From Halomicrobium zhouii (GTDB taxonomy: Archaea; Halobacteriota; Halobacteria; Halobacteriales; Haloarculaceae), in contig NZ_FOZK01000002.1 of NCBI RefSeq assembly GCF_900114435.1, positions 744,001 to 808,000 of the forward strand: DNA of 64,000 bases, written 5' to 3'. Below the pieces are notes generated by a model. That model had not been told where the DNA came from and ran no database searches. It was given only the letters and a program-made list of their open reading frames with translations. This document shows, piece after piece, positions 17,816 to 27,466 of the stretch. Position 1 is the first letter of the stretch. Every line of letters starts with the position of its first letter. The position numbers and the translations under genes are program-made.

Positions 17816-18439
17816 TCAGTCGGCCAGCAGGCGCGATTCGATATAGGCGTTGACCTCGTCGGCGACCGCTTCGTGGTCGTGGGCGTCCCCCGTCGTTCGT
17901 CGAAAGATGTTGCCGGCCAGAACGGTGGCGATGAACGTGGCGGCGGCCTCCGGATCGACGGGTTCGAACTCGCCCTGTTCGATCCCGGCGCGAACGATCT
18001 CCGAGAGCTGGTCGGCGAAGATCTCGTCCGCCTCGGTGAACTTCTCGCGGATGGTGTCGTCGCGGACCGCCTGGGCCCGTAGTTCGACGTACGTCCCCAC
18101 GATCTGGAGGACCTCCTCGGGTGGGTGGTCGCCGACGTTGGGGTCCAGACCGACGAGCAGTTCGACGAAGGTCCGGAGGTTCTCGACCGGGTCGTCGCCT
18201 GATTCGAGCGAGAAGATCCGTATAAACTCCTCCAGCGTGAAGTCCACGAAGGCGGTGAGCAGGTCCTCTTTGCCGTCGTAGTGGTGATAAAACGTGGATT
18301 TACTCAGATCGGCCTCGTCGGCTATCCGCTGGATCGAGAGGCCGGCGTACCCGTATTCGCGCAAGGCGAGGTACGTCGCGCGCATGATCGCCTCCCGTGA
18401 GTCTGCCGGTTCGCCCACGAAAGGGAGGTCCTCGTCCAT
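17816..18439 (-). CDS. TetR/AcrR-family transcriptional regulator
   Basis: This is a repressor-type DNA-binding protein of 207 residues. The N-terminal helix-turn-helix is clear (AIMRATYLALREYGYAGL, then RIADEADLSKSTFYHHY), followed by an all-helical ligand-binding domain. The ATG at 18439 lies immediately downstream of an operator-like palindrome. The gene is divergent from a secreted COG1361 protein and an MMPL/RND-type transporter, the classic layout for a TetR repressor of an exporter. The extended upstream frame is rejected because it runs through the operators. Confidence 0.92.
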   Translation of the reverse strand: MDEDLPFVGEPADSREAIMRATYLALREYGYAGLSIQRIADEADLSKSTFYHHYDGKEDLLTAFVDFTLEEFIRIFSLESGDDPVENLRTFVELLVGLDPNVGDHPPEEVLQIVGTYVELRAQAVRDDTIREKFTEADEIFADQLSEIVRAGIEQGEFEPVDPEAAATFIATVLAGNIFRRTTGDAHDHEAVADEVNAYIESRLLAD

Positions 18440-18441
18440 AC

Positions 18442-18459
18442 CGAACGAATATTCGGTCG
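18442..18459 (-). promoter_or_regulatory. Predicted TetR operator 1
   Basis: On the minus strand this reads cgaccgaatattcgttcg, with a perfect ten-base palindrome at its centre (cgaatattcg, 18445-18454). It directly precedes the TetR start codon. It matches the second copy at 18516-18533 in 16 of 18 positions, differing only in the two central bases. Confidence 0.7.
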
Positions 18460-18515
18460 GGACAAAAGGGTCTTTCGGCCCGAACGACACCGGCCAGAGT
18501 CGATAGTTTGATAAG

Positions 18516-18533
18516 CGACCGAACGTTCGTTCG
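18516..18533 (+). promoter_or_regulatory. Predicted TetR operator 2
   Basis: The sequence cgaccgaacgttcgttcg contains the perfect palindrome cgaacgttcg (18520-18529). It lies just after an AT-rich box (tagtttgataag, about 18504-18515) and before the ATG at 18537, so a bound repressor would block transcription toward the COG1361/MMPL genes. It pairs with operator 1, which faces the TetR gene. Confidence 0.7.
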
Positions 18534-18536
18534 AGT

Positions 18537-18683
18537 ATGGAAAGACGGACGGGTCTCCAGACAGCCGGTGACTCGCGAGCTATCTCTTCCGCCCACCGAA
18601 CCCGGCCGTTCCGCGGCGTGTCGAAACCGACGCCGGTCCGGTCCAGCGACCGGCGACCCACCCACCGAGTGACTATCCAATGA
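18537..18683 (+). CDS. Possible 48-residue upstream ORF, coupled to the COG1361 gene
   Basis: An ATG sits about 25-30 nt after a TATA-like box and 4 nt after TetR operator 2, where a leaderless transcript would begin. The frame codes for a basic 48-residue peptide rich in arginine and threonine, and its TGA overlaps the ATG of the next gene (aATGA). It may be translated, giving coupled initiation, or this stretch may simply be a long leader. No family is recognised. Confidence 0.35.
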   Translation: MERRTGLQTAGDSRAISSAHRTRPFRGVSKPTPVRSSDRRPTHRVTIQ

Positions 18684-20260
18684 AACGACGCCTCCAGATC
18701 GTGATCGCGATCGTCGTATTGCTCTCCGTCCCCGGCTTCGCCCTGGCCGACGTCAGGGGGAGCCCGGACCTGACCGCCCACATCGGCGACAACCACGTCG
18801 TCCCCGGTGAACGAACCACGCTGCAGGTCACGCTCCTCAACGACGGGGAACTCGAGTCCAGCGCCAGCACCGACCCCTCGCTGAACGGCGAGGTGACGAC
18901 GGCACGCGGCGTCACGGTCAACGTCAACTCAGGCGACGCGCCGTTCGACGTGAAGACCGGCCGCCAGGCCGTCGGTACCATCCCCGAGGGCGTCTCTAGC
19001 CCCATCCAGTTCTCCGTCGTCGTCCCGGAGGACGCCGAGGCAGACACCTACCGCATCCCGGTGCGGGTGTCCTACAGCTACTACGACTACATCTCCGAGG
19101 GCGGCACCCGAACCGAGAGCGACGAACAGCACACCTTCCGCATCCCGGTGACCGTCGAGGACCGTGCGCGCTTCGACGTCGTCAACGTCTCCTCCGACGT
19201 CGGCGTCGGCTCGTCGGGCACCGTCTCGGTCACCGTCGAGAACGACGGCTCGATGACCGCACGCGAGACCCAGCTCTCGCTGGCGTCGTCGAGTGCGGAT
19301 CTTACCTTCAGTGGCGCACAGGAGGGGACCCGCTCGGCAGGGCAGATGGAGCCCGGCGAGCAACGCACGCTCAACTACAGCGTCGCGGCGAGCGGCGACG
19401 CAGACACGTCGTCGTACCCGCTGACGCTCACGGCCGACTACAAGGACGGCGACGGCCAGCAGTACACGACGAGCGGGACGCGACTGACCGTCACGCCCGA
19501 GCCCGAACAGACCTTCGCCGTCGGCCAGGTCGAATCGACGCTCGCGGTCGGTGACGACGGGGAACTGTCCGGCGTCCTGACCAACACTGGGCCCAGCGAC
19601 GCAGACGACGTCGTCCTGACGTGGGCGAGCGAGCAACGGAACGTCAACCCGACCGAGACGGAGTACGCCGTCGGTGCCCTCGAGGCCGGCGAGTCCGCCG
19701 AGTTCGAGTTCGACGTCGAGGTCAGCGACGCCGCGCGGAGCGGCCCGCGCCAGTTCTCGCTCGTCGCCGAGTTCGAGAACGACCAGGGCGACGACCGGAC
19801 CACCGACCCGCTCACCGTGCGACAGGAGGTCGCTGGTGCGAGCGACGAGTTCGAGGTGGACATCGTCAACGCGAACGTCTCGGCGGGGGGTAGCTCCACG
19901 ATCGAACTGGAGCTGACGAACACCGCCGGCGAGGAGTTGACCGACATCTCCGCCGCGCTGTTCGCCGACTCGCCCATCTCGGCCGACGACGACGAGGAGT
20001 ACGTCCAGTCCCTGGAGCCGGGCGAGTCCGAGACGCTCGTCTTCGGCATCAGCGCGGGCGGCGGCGCGCTCGAGAAGGAGTACCCGCTGTCGATGGACTT
20101 CCAGTACGACGAACCCGACGGCGACACGGTGACCTCCGACACGTACCGGGTGCCGGTGCAGGTGACCACGCCCGACGGCGGCGGGTCCCCGCTGGCGCTC
20201 GTCGGCGGCGCCGTCCTGCTCGTCATCGTCGCCGTCGGAGCCTTCATGCGGTTCCGATAG
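18680..20260 (+). CDS. Secreted COG1361-type protein with repeated beta domains, partner of an RND-type transporter
   Basis: This 526-residue protein has an N-terminal signal peptide (IVIAIVVLLSVPGFALA), three or four CARDB/NEW3-like beta-sandwich repeats (each with a GE-xx-TL-x-V-x-L-x-N-x-G type pattern), and a C-terminal membrane anchor (ALVGGAVLLVIVAVGAFM) with a short basic tail. It is therefore probably cell-surface exposed. Its stop abuts the start of the MMPL gene with no gap, so the two are co-translated. Such proteins may help assemble or guide substrates to the transporter. Confidence 0.85.
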   Translation: MKRRLQIVIAIVVLLSVPGFALADVRGSPDLTAHIGDNHVVPGERTTLQVTLLNDGELESSASTDPSLNGEVTTARGVTVNVNSGDAPFDVKTGRQAVGTIPEGVSSPIQFSVVVPEDAEADTYRIPVRVSYSYYDYISEGGTRTESDEQHTFRIPVTVEDRARFDVVNVSSDVGVGSSGTVSVTVENDGSMTARETQLSLASSSADLTFSGAQEGTRSAGQMEPGEQRTLNYSVAASGDADTSSYPLTLTADYKDGDGQQYTTSGTRLTVTPEPEQTFAVGQVESTLAVGDDGELSGVLTNTGPSDADDVVLTWASEQRNVNPTETEYAVGALEAGESAEFEFDVEVSDAARSGPRQFSLVAEFENDQGDDRTTDPLTVRQEVAGASDEFEVDIVNANVSAGGSSTIELELTNTAGEELTDISAALFADSPISADDDEEYVQSLEPGESETLVFGISAGGGALEKEYPLSMDFQYDEPDGDTVTSDTYRVPVQVTTPDGGGSPLALVGGAVLLVIVAVGAFMRFR

Positions 20261-22789
20261 ATGGACTACCAGCGCTACATCGACTGGGCGGACGACCGCA
20301 TCGTCGAGGACTCGCGGAAAGTCGTCATCGTCTTCCTCCTCCTGACCGGGGTGTTCGCCATCGGGCTGGGGAACATCTCCATGGCGGCCGGGACCTCCCA
20401 GTTCACGACCGGCCTGCCCGCCGAGGAGGCGCTGACGGACATCAACCGGGAGTTCTCGTCCAGTTTCTCGGCCGACACCGGCAACACGCAGCTGATCCAG
20501 GAGGGGACGAACGTCCTCTCGAAGGAGTCGATGTTGCGGATGTTGCGCGCCCAGGAGCGCGTCGAGGACCACGACGAGTTGCGCGTCACCTCGACGAGTA
20601 GCGCCGCGACCATCGTCGCGACCCAGCTGGACCCGGAAGCGACGACCACGTCGGCCCAGATAGACGCCGTCGAGGAAGCGACGCCGACCGAGATAGACCA
20701 GGCCGTGCGCAGCGCCGACGAGCGGAGCCCCCAGTTCTCGGGGCTCGTGAGCAGCGACTTCAACCGGAAGTCGGCCTCGGCGTCGGCGACCATCGGCCTC
20801 GTCGTCCACGAGATCCCGGCCGGTATCTCCGAGGGGTCGGGTCAGGGCGGGTCGAGCCCGCTGACGTCCATCCAGAAACAGGCCGACTTCACGGTGAGTT
20901 CGGCCGGTCAGGGGACGATCACGGTGTTCGGGTCCGGGATGATCGCCGAGGAGTTCTCGAACGTCATCGTCGACTCCCTGCTGATCGTGGTCCCTGCGGC
21001 CGTCCTCTTTATCTTCCTGTTTCTCACTATCGCGTACCGTGACCTGGCGGACCTGGCGCTCGGGCTACTGGCCCTGTTGATCACCATCATCTGGACGTTC
21101 GGCTTCATGGGCCTGGCCGGCATCGCGTTCAGCCAGATGCTCATCGCGGTGCCGCCGCTGTTGCTCGCGGTCGGTATCGACTTCGGTATCCACGCCGTCA
21201 ACCGCTACCGCGAGGAGCAGGTCCAGGGGATCCCGCCGGGGCCGGCGATGCGGACCACGACCGACCAGCTGCTGGTCGCGTTCTTCATCGTCACCGGGAC
21301 GACGGTGATCGGTTTCCTCTCGAACTTCGCCAGCGACCTCCCGCCGATACAGGACTTCGGGCTCGTGGCCTCCATCGGGATCGTCTTCACCTTCTTCACG
21401 TTCGGCGTCTTCCTGCCGGCCGCGAAGGTCGAACTCGACCGGCTCCGGGTCAGGTATCCGATCCCGACGTTCAGCAGGACGCCGCTCGGGTCCGAGGAGT
21501 CACGGCTCGGCTCCGTGCTCCGGAGCGGCGTCGTCATCGCCACCAACGCGCCGGCGGTGTTCCTCGTGCTCGTGCTGGTCTCCAGTGCGGGCGTGGGCGT
21601 CTACGCCAGCGAGGTCGACACCAGTTTCACCCAGGAGGATTTCCTCCCGCCCGAGGAGACGCCCGCCTACCTCCAGCAGCTTCCAGAGCCGTTCAAGCCC
21701 AGCGACTACAGCGTCACCGAGCAGCTGAACTTCCTCGAGGACAAGTTCGAGTCGACCCAGAGCAGCCAGTCGACGGTGTACGTGGAGGGGCACCTGCAAC
21801 GGGACGACGCCCTCGAAGAGATCTATCGCGCGGGCGAGGACCCACCCGAGAGCTTCGTCCGTCAGAACGGGCGCGCAGAGAGCACGTCCATCGTCACGGT
21901 GATCCAGGACCACGCCGAGCGCGACCCCGAGTTCCGCCGCCTGGTCGAGCGAAACGACCGCAACGACAACGGCGTGCCCGACGACAACCTGCGGGAGGTC
22001 TACGACTACCTGTTCGCGTCCTCGGCCGGCGACCAGGCGCGCGACTACCTCACCGAGGACCGCCGGAGCACGCGCGTCGTCTACACAGTCAAATCCGACG
22101 CCGAACAGGACGAGGTGACGGCGGACACCCGGCAGGTCGCCGACGACTTCCGGATGACGGCGACGGCGACGGGACAGACGGTCGTGTTCAAGGCCGTCTC
22201 GGACGTGATCCTCGAGTCCGCGCTGGTGAGTCTCGCCCTCGCGCTGGTGGGCGCGACGGTGTTCCTCGTGTTCATCTACTGGCTGGTCGAGGGGTCGCCG
22301 CTGCTCGGCGTCGCCAACATGGTCCCGGTGCTGGTTACGGTCGCCCTGGTCGCGGGGTCGATGCGCTACTTCGGCATCGCGCTCAACGCGATCACCGCGA
22401 CGATCCTGGCGATCACCATCGGCCTCGGCGTCGACTACTCCGTCCACGTCACCCACCGGTTCGCCGACGAACGCGAGCGCCACGACCTGATCACGGCGCT
22501 GGACCTGACGGTCCGCGGGACGGGCGGGGCACTGCTGGGCAGCATGCTCACGACCGTCTTCGGCATCGGCGTCCTGGCCCTGGCGGTGTTCCCCGCTATC
22601 GGCCAGTTCGGCGTCATCACCGGGATGTCCATCGCGTACGCCTTCCTCGCGTCGATGCTGGTCCTCCCGGCGACGCTGGTGGTGTGGGATGCGCTCGTCA
22701 ACGACGACGTCAGCGTCCGCTCGCTGTTCCTCCCGGGCATCGCGAGCGGACTCGACCGCGACGAACCGGCGGAACGGACGCGGTCGTGA
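20261..22789 (+). CDS. MMPL/RND-superfamily transporter (HAE3-like)
   Basis: This is a large membrane transporter of 842 residues. An N-terminal helix is followed by an extracellular domain, a block of five or six helices (about residues 235-400, with AVGIDFGIHAVNRYREE), a second extracellular domain, and a second helix block (about 640-820, with ITIGLGVDYSVHVTHRFADE). The acidic residues in both GIDFG and GVDYS segments are the usual proton-path positions. It follows the COG1361 gene directly and probably belongs to the TetR-controlled operon. Export of lipids or hydrophobic compounds is inferred from the family. Confidence 0.92.
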   Translation: MDYQRYIDWADDRIVEDSRKVVIVFLLLTGVFAIGLGNISMAAGTSQFTTGLPAEEALTDINREFSSSFSADTGNTQLIQEGTNVLSKESMLRMLRAQERVEDHDELRVTSTSSAATIVATQLDPEATTTSAQIDAVEEATPTEIDQAVRSADERSPQFSGLVSSDFNRKSASASATIGLVVHEIPAGISEGSGQGGSSPLTSIQKQADFTVSSAGQGTITVFGSGMIAEEFSNVIVDSLLIVVPAAVLFIFLFLTIAYRDLADLALGLLALLITIIWTFGFMGLAGIAFSQMLIAVPPLLLAVGIDFGIHAVNRYREEQVQGIPPGPAMRTTTDQLLVAFFIVTGTTVIGFLSNFASDLPPIQDFGLVASIGIVFTFFTFGVFLPAAKVELDRLRVRYPIPTFSRTPLGSEESRLGSVLRSGVVIATNAPAVFLVLVLVSSAGVGVYASEVDTSFTQEDFLPPEETPAYLQQLPEPFKPSDYSVTEQLNFLEDKFESTQSSQSTVYVEGHLQRDDALEEIYRAGEDPPESFVRQNGRAESTSIVTVIQDHAERDPEFRRLVERNDRNDNGVPDDNLREVYDYLFASSAGDQARDYLTEDRRSTRVVYTVKSDAEQDEVTADTRQVADDFRMTATATGQTVVFKAVSDVILESALVSLALALVGATVFLVFIYWLVEGSPLLGVANMVPVLVTVALVAGSMRYFGIALNAITATILAITIGLGVDYSVHVTHRFADERERHDLITALDLTVRGTGGALLGSMLTTVFGIGVLALAVFPAIGQFGVITGMSIAYAFLASMLVLPATLVVWDALVNDDVSVRSLFLPGIASGLDRDEPAERTRS

Positions 22790-22846
22790 TCGTGGAACGC
22801 ACGGCCACTCGACCCTTTATGGGTGACCCAGACGGTACATAACGGT

Positions 22847-24256
22847 ATGACCCACGTCGTCATCGTCGGTGCCTACGGGAGCGCCGGATCCGCCGTCGCC
22901 GAGGAACTGGTCGACGAACCCGGGATCGAACTCACCCTCGTCGACGACGGCGACCCCGGCGGTGGTCTCTGTATCCTCGACGGCTGCATGCCCTCGAAGG
23001 AGGTACTCTCCGCGGCCGAGCATCGGTTCCAGGCCCGCCACGACGACCGGCTGGTCGGTGACCTCCCCGAGGTGGACCTGGAGGCGGTCGTCGAGCGCAA
23101 AGACGACCACACGCTGGACTGGGCCGGCCACCGCCGACGAGGGATCGAGGAGCTTGCCGAGCGCGACGACGTCGAGTTCGTCCACGACACCGCGCAGTTC
23201 GTCGACGACCGGACCGTCGCGGTCGGGGACCGCGAGATCGAGGCCGACTACGTCGTCGTCGCCACCGGCTCGGTCGTGAACGTCCCCGACCTGCCGGGGA
23301 TCGAGGACGTCGACTACCAGACCAGCGCCGACGTCCTCGACGCCACCGAATTCCCCGACAGCGGCATCGTCCTGGGCTTTGGCTACGTCGGTATGGAGCT
23401 GGTGCCCTACCTCGCCGAGGCCGGCGGGATGGAGCTGACGGTGGTCGAACACGACGACCGCCCGCTCGACGAGGCTGACCCCGCGTTCGGTGACGCCGTG
23501 CTGGACGTCTACGAGGCGAACTTCCCCGTCGACGTCGAGACCAACGTCTACGAGCGGGAACTCGAACCGACCGCCGACGGCGGCGTCCGGCTCACCGTCG
23601 AGTGCGCCGACGGGACCGAGGAGACCTACGAGGCCGACCAGCTGTTCTGTTTCACCGGCCGCCGCCCCAGCGTCGACCGGCTGGGCTTCGAGCGAACGGC
23701 CATCGACCCCGGCGTCGGCTGGGTCGAGGCGACGATGCAGGCCCGGGACGACGAGCGCGTGTTCGTCGTCGGCGACGTCAACGGGAAGGAACCCATCCTC
23801 CACGTCGCCAAAGAGCAGGGGTTCACCGCGGCCGAGAACATCTTGCGGCACCGGGAGGGCGGCTCGCTCCGGGAGTACCACAACGTCCACCACCACGTCG
23901 TCTTCACCGGGCTGGGCGTCTATCCCTACGCCCGCGTCGGCCACTCCGAGGAGACCGCCCGTGACGCGGGCCACGACGTCGTCGTCGCGACCCGCCAGGC
24001 CAGCGACGACGGCGTCTACAAGGCAAAGGCCGTCCCCGAGGGACTGGCGAAACTCGTCGTCGACGCCGAGGACGGGACGGTGCTGGGCTGGCAGGGCCTC
24101 CACTATCACGCCGACGTGATGGCCAAGACGATGCAGGTGATCGTCGAGATGGGGCTGGACGCCCGCGAGGTTCCGGACCGGGCGTACCACCCGACGACGC
24201 CCGAGACCATCGACGGCCTGCTCCGGGACTGCGTGGCGCAACTCGACACCGAGTGA
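22847..24256 (+). CDS. NAD(P)/FAD-dependent disulfide oxidoreductase (dihydrolipoamide dehydrogenase-like)
   Basis: This is a class I pyridine-nucleotide disulfide oxidoreductase of 469 residues. The redox-active pair appears as CILDGCMPSK near residues 44-53. A second nucleotide-binding fold starts at GIVLGFGYVGMELVPYL. The FAD-contact segment FVVGDVNG and the C-terminal YHPTTPE with the catalytic-type histidine are present. The N-terminal dinucleotide motif is loose (VGAYGSAGSA). The start at 22847 fits a TATA-like box (ctttatg, 22814-22820). There are no 2-oxoacid dehydrogenase genes nearby, so the substrate may be another disulfide. Confidence 0.88.
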   Translation: MTHVVIVGAYGSAGSAVAEELVDEPGIELTLVDDGDPGGGLCILDGCMPSKEVLSAAEHRFQARHDDRLVGDLPEVDLEAVVERKDDHTLDWAGHRRRGIEELAERDDVEFVHDTAQFVDDRTVAVGDREIEADYVVVATGSVVNVPDLPGIEDVDYQTSADVLDATEFPDSGIVLGFGYVGMELVPYLAEAGGMELTVVEHDDRPLDEADPAFGDAVLDVYEANFPVDVETNVYERELEPTADGGVRLTVECADGTEETYEADQLFCFTGRRPSVDRLGFERTAIDPGVGWVEATMQARDDERVFVVGDVNGKEPILHVAKEQGFTAAENILRHREGGSLREYHNVHHHVVFTGLGVYPYARVGHSEETARDAGHDVVVATRQASDDGVYKAKAVPEGLAKLVVDAEDGTVLGWQGLHYHADVMAKTMQVIVEMGLDAREVPDRAYHPTTPETIDGLLRDCVAQLDTE

Positions 24257-24426
24257 GCCGACTGTCGGTGTCCGACTACGGCCGCTGGTCCTCCGCCGCC
24301 GGCTCGATGGACCGGCCCGTGCTGCTCGCCTGATCGGTCCGAGCGGACTGGGGGGGCCGCAGACCGGAGGGTTTCTCCGGCAAATTTAGAAGGAATTCGC
24401 CCGCGACGTGGACAGTAGACCAGTCG

Positions 24427-26553
24427 ATGACGGGACGTATTCACGTAGTGGCCCTACTGGCCGATCCATCGGCACCGTCGTCGCTGCGGCCGCTGCTGGC
24501 GACCGCCCAGCCGCTCTCGCCGCCGTTCCACGACCCGGTCGTGATCTTCGGGCTGGCGATGTTCGTCTTCCTCGCGGCGCCGCTCGTCCTCCAGCGGTAC
24601 CGGCTCCCCGGCATCCTCGGGATCATCCTGGTCGGCGCCGCCATCGGGCCGAACGGGCTCCACCTGCTCGAACGCGACCAGACCTTCGTGTTGCTTGGCG
24701 AGGTGGGTCTGATCTACCTGATGTTCGTCGCCGGCCTGGAGATCGACTACGCCCAGTTCGTCGCCTACAGGGACAGGAGCGTCGTCTTCGGGCTGTTGAC
24801 CTTCCTGATCCCCCAGGCCGCGGGGACGGCGGTCGGGATGTGGCTGCTCGACCTCTCGCTGCCCGCCGCGTCGCTCTACGCGGCCATCTTCGCCTCCCAC
24901 ACCCTGCTCGCGTACCCCATCGTGAACCGGCTCGGTGTCGTGAAGAACGAGGCGATCACCGCGGCCATCGGCGGGACGATCCTGACCGACACGCTCGCGC
25001 TGCTCGTCCTGGCGGTCGTCGTCGCGGCACACGAGGGCGTCCTCGACGCGGCGTTCTGGATCGCACTCGGTGTCGGACTGACCCTGTTCTTCGGGGGCGT
25101 GTGGGTCGTCGTCCCGCGGGTCAGCCGGTGGTTCTTCCGGACGCTCCACGAGGAGAGCTACTACGAGTTCCTCTTCGTGATGGTGGTCCTGTTCGTCGCC
25201 GCGTTCCTCGCCGAACTCGTCGGCGTCGAGCACGTCGTCGGGGCGTTCCTCGCCGGCCTCGTCCTCAACCGGCTGATCCCCTCGTCCGGGCCGCTGATGA
25301 ACCGCATCGAGTTCGTCGGCAACGCGCTCTTCATCCCCTTCTTCCTGCTGTCCGTGGGGATGCTCGTCGACGTCGGCGTGCTCCTCGCGGGCCCGGAGAC
25401 GCTCGTCGTCGCCACGTCGCTCGTCGTCCTCGTGGTGACGACGAAACTCGCGGCGGCGTGGCTCACCGGCCGGATCTACGGCTACGGCCGGGACGAGTGG
25501 CTCGGGATGTTCGGGCTCTCGCTGGGGCAGGCCGCCGCGGCACTCGCCATCGTCCTGATCGGCTTCGACGCCGGCGTTCCCGGCTTCGACCAGCACATGG
25601 TCAACGGCGTCGTGGTGATGATCCTGGTCGTGAGCCTGGTCAGCCCCGCGGTCGTCGAACGCGCCGGGACGGCCATCGCCCGGACTGAACGCCGGCAGCC
25701 CTACGGCCCGAGCGACGCACCCCGGCGGGTCCTCGTGCCGGTGTCGAACCAGTCGGAGCACTGGGAGTCGCTGCTCGACCTCGCCATGGCGGTTCGCGAG
25801 GAGCCCGCGGCGGACCCCCTGCACACGCTCTCGGTCGTCCAGCCGGGCGACGAGGCGGCGACCGAAGCGGCCGTCGCCGGGGCCGAGGCGCTGCAGGAGT
25901 CGATGGCCGAGTACGCCGCCGGTGCCGACGTGCCGCTCGTCGGCCACACGCGCGTCGACCACAACGTCGCCTCCGGCATCGTCACGGCCGCCGTCGAAAA
26001 CCGCATCTCGACCGTCGTGATCGGCTGGGACGGCGCCGCCTCGCGAGAACAGCGCGTGTTCGGTCACGTCATCGACCAGGTGTTACGCCGCGCTCCGCAG
26101 TTGACGCTCGTGAGCCGGATCCGCGAGCCGCTCGGGACGACGCGCCGGATCCGCCTCGTGCTCCCGCCGGGGATCGACCACAACGCCGGGTTCCCCGAGG
26201 CGCTCCACGCCTGCACGCACCTCGCAGCACAGGTCGGCGCACCGGTCCACTCGCTCCTCGTCGACGGCGACTCCGACGGGGACGGACGGGCGGACGCGCT
26301 CGACCGGGCCGGGGCGGCGGGCGAGTACGAGTCGGTCGCGGGCTGGACCGAACTCCGGACGCGACTCCGCGAGACTACCCAGGAGGACGACCTCGTCGTC
26401 TGCCTGAGTGCTCGCCGGACCGATCCGAGCTGGCACGCCGCGTTACAGACGCTCCCGATGGACGTCTCGACGCTCACCGACGGTAACTTCGTCGTGGTCT
26501 ACCCCGCCAGCGCGGAACGGGTCGACGACCGGCAGTTCCTCCGGTTCGAGTGA
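24427..26553 (+). CDS. Cation:proton antiporter (CPA2/KefB type) with a C-terminal stress-protein-like domain
   Basis: This 708-residue protein has about twelve membrane helices in residues 35-420 with CPA2 hallmarks (LPGILGIILVGAAIGPNG, then LIYLMFVAGLEID). A soluble C-terminus follows, starting near RRVLVPVSNQSEHWESLL, which resembles one or two Usp-like domains. It would exchange sodium or potassium for protons across the membrane. A TATA-like box (aaatttag, near 24382) lies about 40 nt before the ATG. It is monocistronic. Confidence 0.9.
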   Translation: MTGRIHVVALLADPSAPSSLRPLLATAQPLSPPFHDPVVIFGLAMFVFLAAPLVLQRYRLPGILGIILVGAAIGPNGLHLLERDQTFVLLGEVGLIYLMFVAGLEIDYAQFVAYRDRSVVFGLLTFLIPQAAGTAVGMWLLDLSLPAASLYAAIFASHTLLAYPIVNRLGVVKNEAITAAIGGTILTDTLALLVLAVVVAAHEGVLDAAFWIALGVGLTLFFGGVWVVVPRVSRWFFRTLHEESYYEFLFVMVVLFVAAFLAELVGVEHVVGAFLAGLVLNRLIPSSGPLMNRIEFVGNALFIPFFLLSVGMLVDVGVLLAGPETLVVATSLVVLVVTTKLAAAWLTGRIYGYGRDEWLGMFGLSLGQAAAALAIVLIGFDAGVPGFDQHMVNGVVVMILVVSLVSPAVVERAGTAIARTERRQPYGPSDAPRRVLVPVSNQSEHWESLLDLAMAVREEPAADPLHTLSVVQPGDEAATEAAVAGAEALQESMAEYAAGADVPLVGHTRVDHNVASGIVTAAVENRISTVVIGWDGAASREQRVFGHVIDQVLRRAPQLTLVSRIREPLGTTRRIRLVLPPGIDHNAGFPEALHACTHLAAQVGAPVHSLLVDGDSDGDGRADALDRAGAAGEYESVAGWTELRTRLRETTQEDDLVVCLSARRTDPSWHAALQTLPMDVSTLTDGNFVVVYPASAERVDDRQFLRFE

Positions 26554-26599
26554 CCGGCGCGTCGTCATAGCTGGCGCGTCCTCAGGGCCGGCGCGCTGT

Positions 26600-27349
26600 T
26601 CACGGCTCGCTTCGCTCTCCGTTCACGGTTTCTCGCCGCTCGCTGCGCTCGCGGCGACTCGCGAGCACCGGCATCTCCTCGATCCGTTCCTCGTCGAGTT
26701 CGTCCCAGTCGACGCCGGTCGGCCGGTCGAACGGCGTCTCGGTCTCGATCGTCCGCTCGGGCGTGACCAGGTAGTCCAACGGCACGTCGTGGTCGTCGAC
26801 GGCCCAGTCAGCGTCGCTCAGTTGCATCTCGTGAACCGTCGTCACAACGGGCGTCTCGTCGTCGACGAGGTCCAGTTCCCGCAGAACGGCGTACTCCAGG
26901 TCGCTGTACCCCTCGCCCTTGCCGATGCGGGCGCCGTCCTCACGGACCGCCACGCTCCCCGAGACGACGACGTCGACGGACTCGACGGCTTCGGGCCCGA
27001 CCTGCCGCCCGTACTCGTCCATCGACGACACCGTCGGCGCGGCGTCCAGGTCGTCGATGCGCTCGGGGTCTAACTCGACGAAGCACTCCTCGTCCCTGAG
27101 TCGTGGGACCGCCATGTAGACCGTCTTCCCCTCGTGGAGTGCCCGGCGACGGACCGGTAGCTGCGGCGCGTCGGGGTTGGCCTTGATAGAGTCGGCGGAT
27201 CGCCAGGCATCGAGTTCCGCGAGTCGGTTCGCGGCCGCTTTCGCGCCGGCGAAATTGGGGATGCGGCCGTGGGGCGGGAACGGAAACCGTGCCTGGCCGC
27301 TCTCCTCCAGTTCGTCCCAGACCCGCTCTCGGATGTCCTGTTTGTTCAT
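26600..27349 (-). CDS. 5-formyltetrahydrofolate cyclo-ligase family protein
   Basis: This 249-residue protein has the family's N-terminal helix (MNKQDIRERVWDELE), the substrate segment around VYMAVPRLRDEECF and the phosphate-binding loop IGKGEGYSDLEYA. The canonical role is ATP-dependent conversion of 5-formyl-THF to 5,10-methenyl-THF. Archaeal and MTHFSD-like members may act differently. The last twenty or so residues are a low-complexity tail of R, S and E encoded by a short inverted repeat (near 26634-26660) and look like an accretion rather than part of the domain. Confidence 0.82.
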   Translation of the reverse strand: MNKQDIRERVWDELEESGQARFPFPPHGRIPNFAGAKAAANRLAELDAWRSADSIKANPDAPQLPVRRRALHEGKTVYMAVPRLRDEECFVELDPERIDDLDAAPTVSSMDEYGRQVGPEAVESVDVVVSGSVAVREDGARIGKGEGYSDLEYAVLRELDLVDDETPVVTTVHEMQLSDADWAVDDHDVPLDYLVTPERTIETETPFDRPTGVDWDELDEERIEEMPVLASRRERSERRETVNGERSEP

Positions 27350-27466
27350 TATCTGGGGGTGTCGGCCCGTTCCCGGAAGTCGGTTCGGATCGCTGGAGAT
27401 GGGTACTTTGTGTACCGGTCTCGTTTAGTTGGTTTCGAGCTGTCGGTGCATCCGCTGACAACAACA

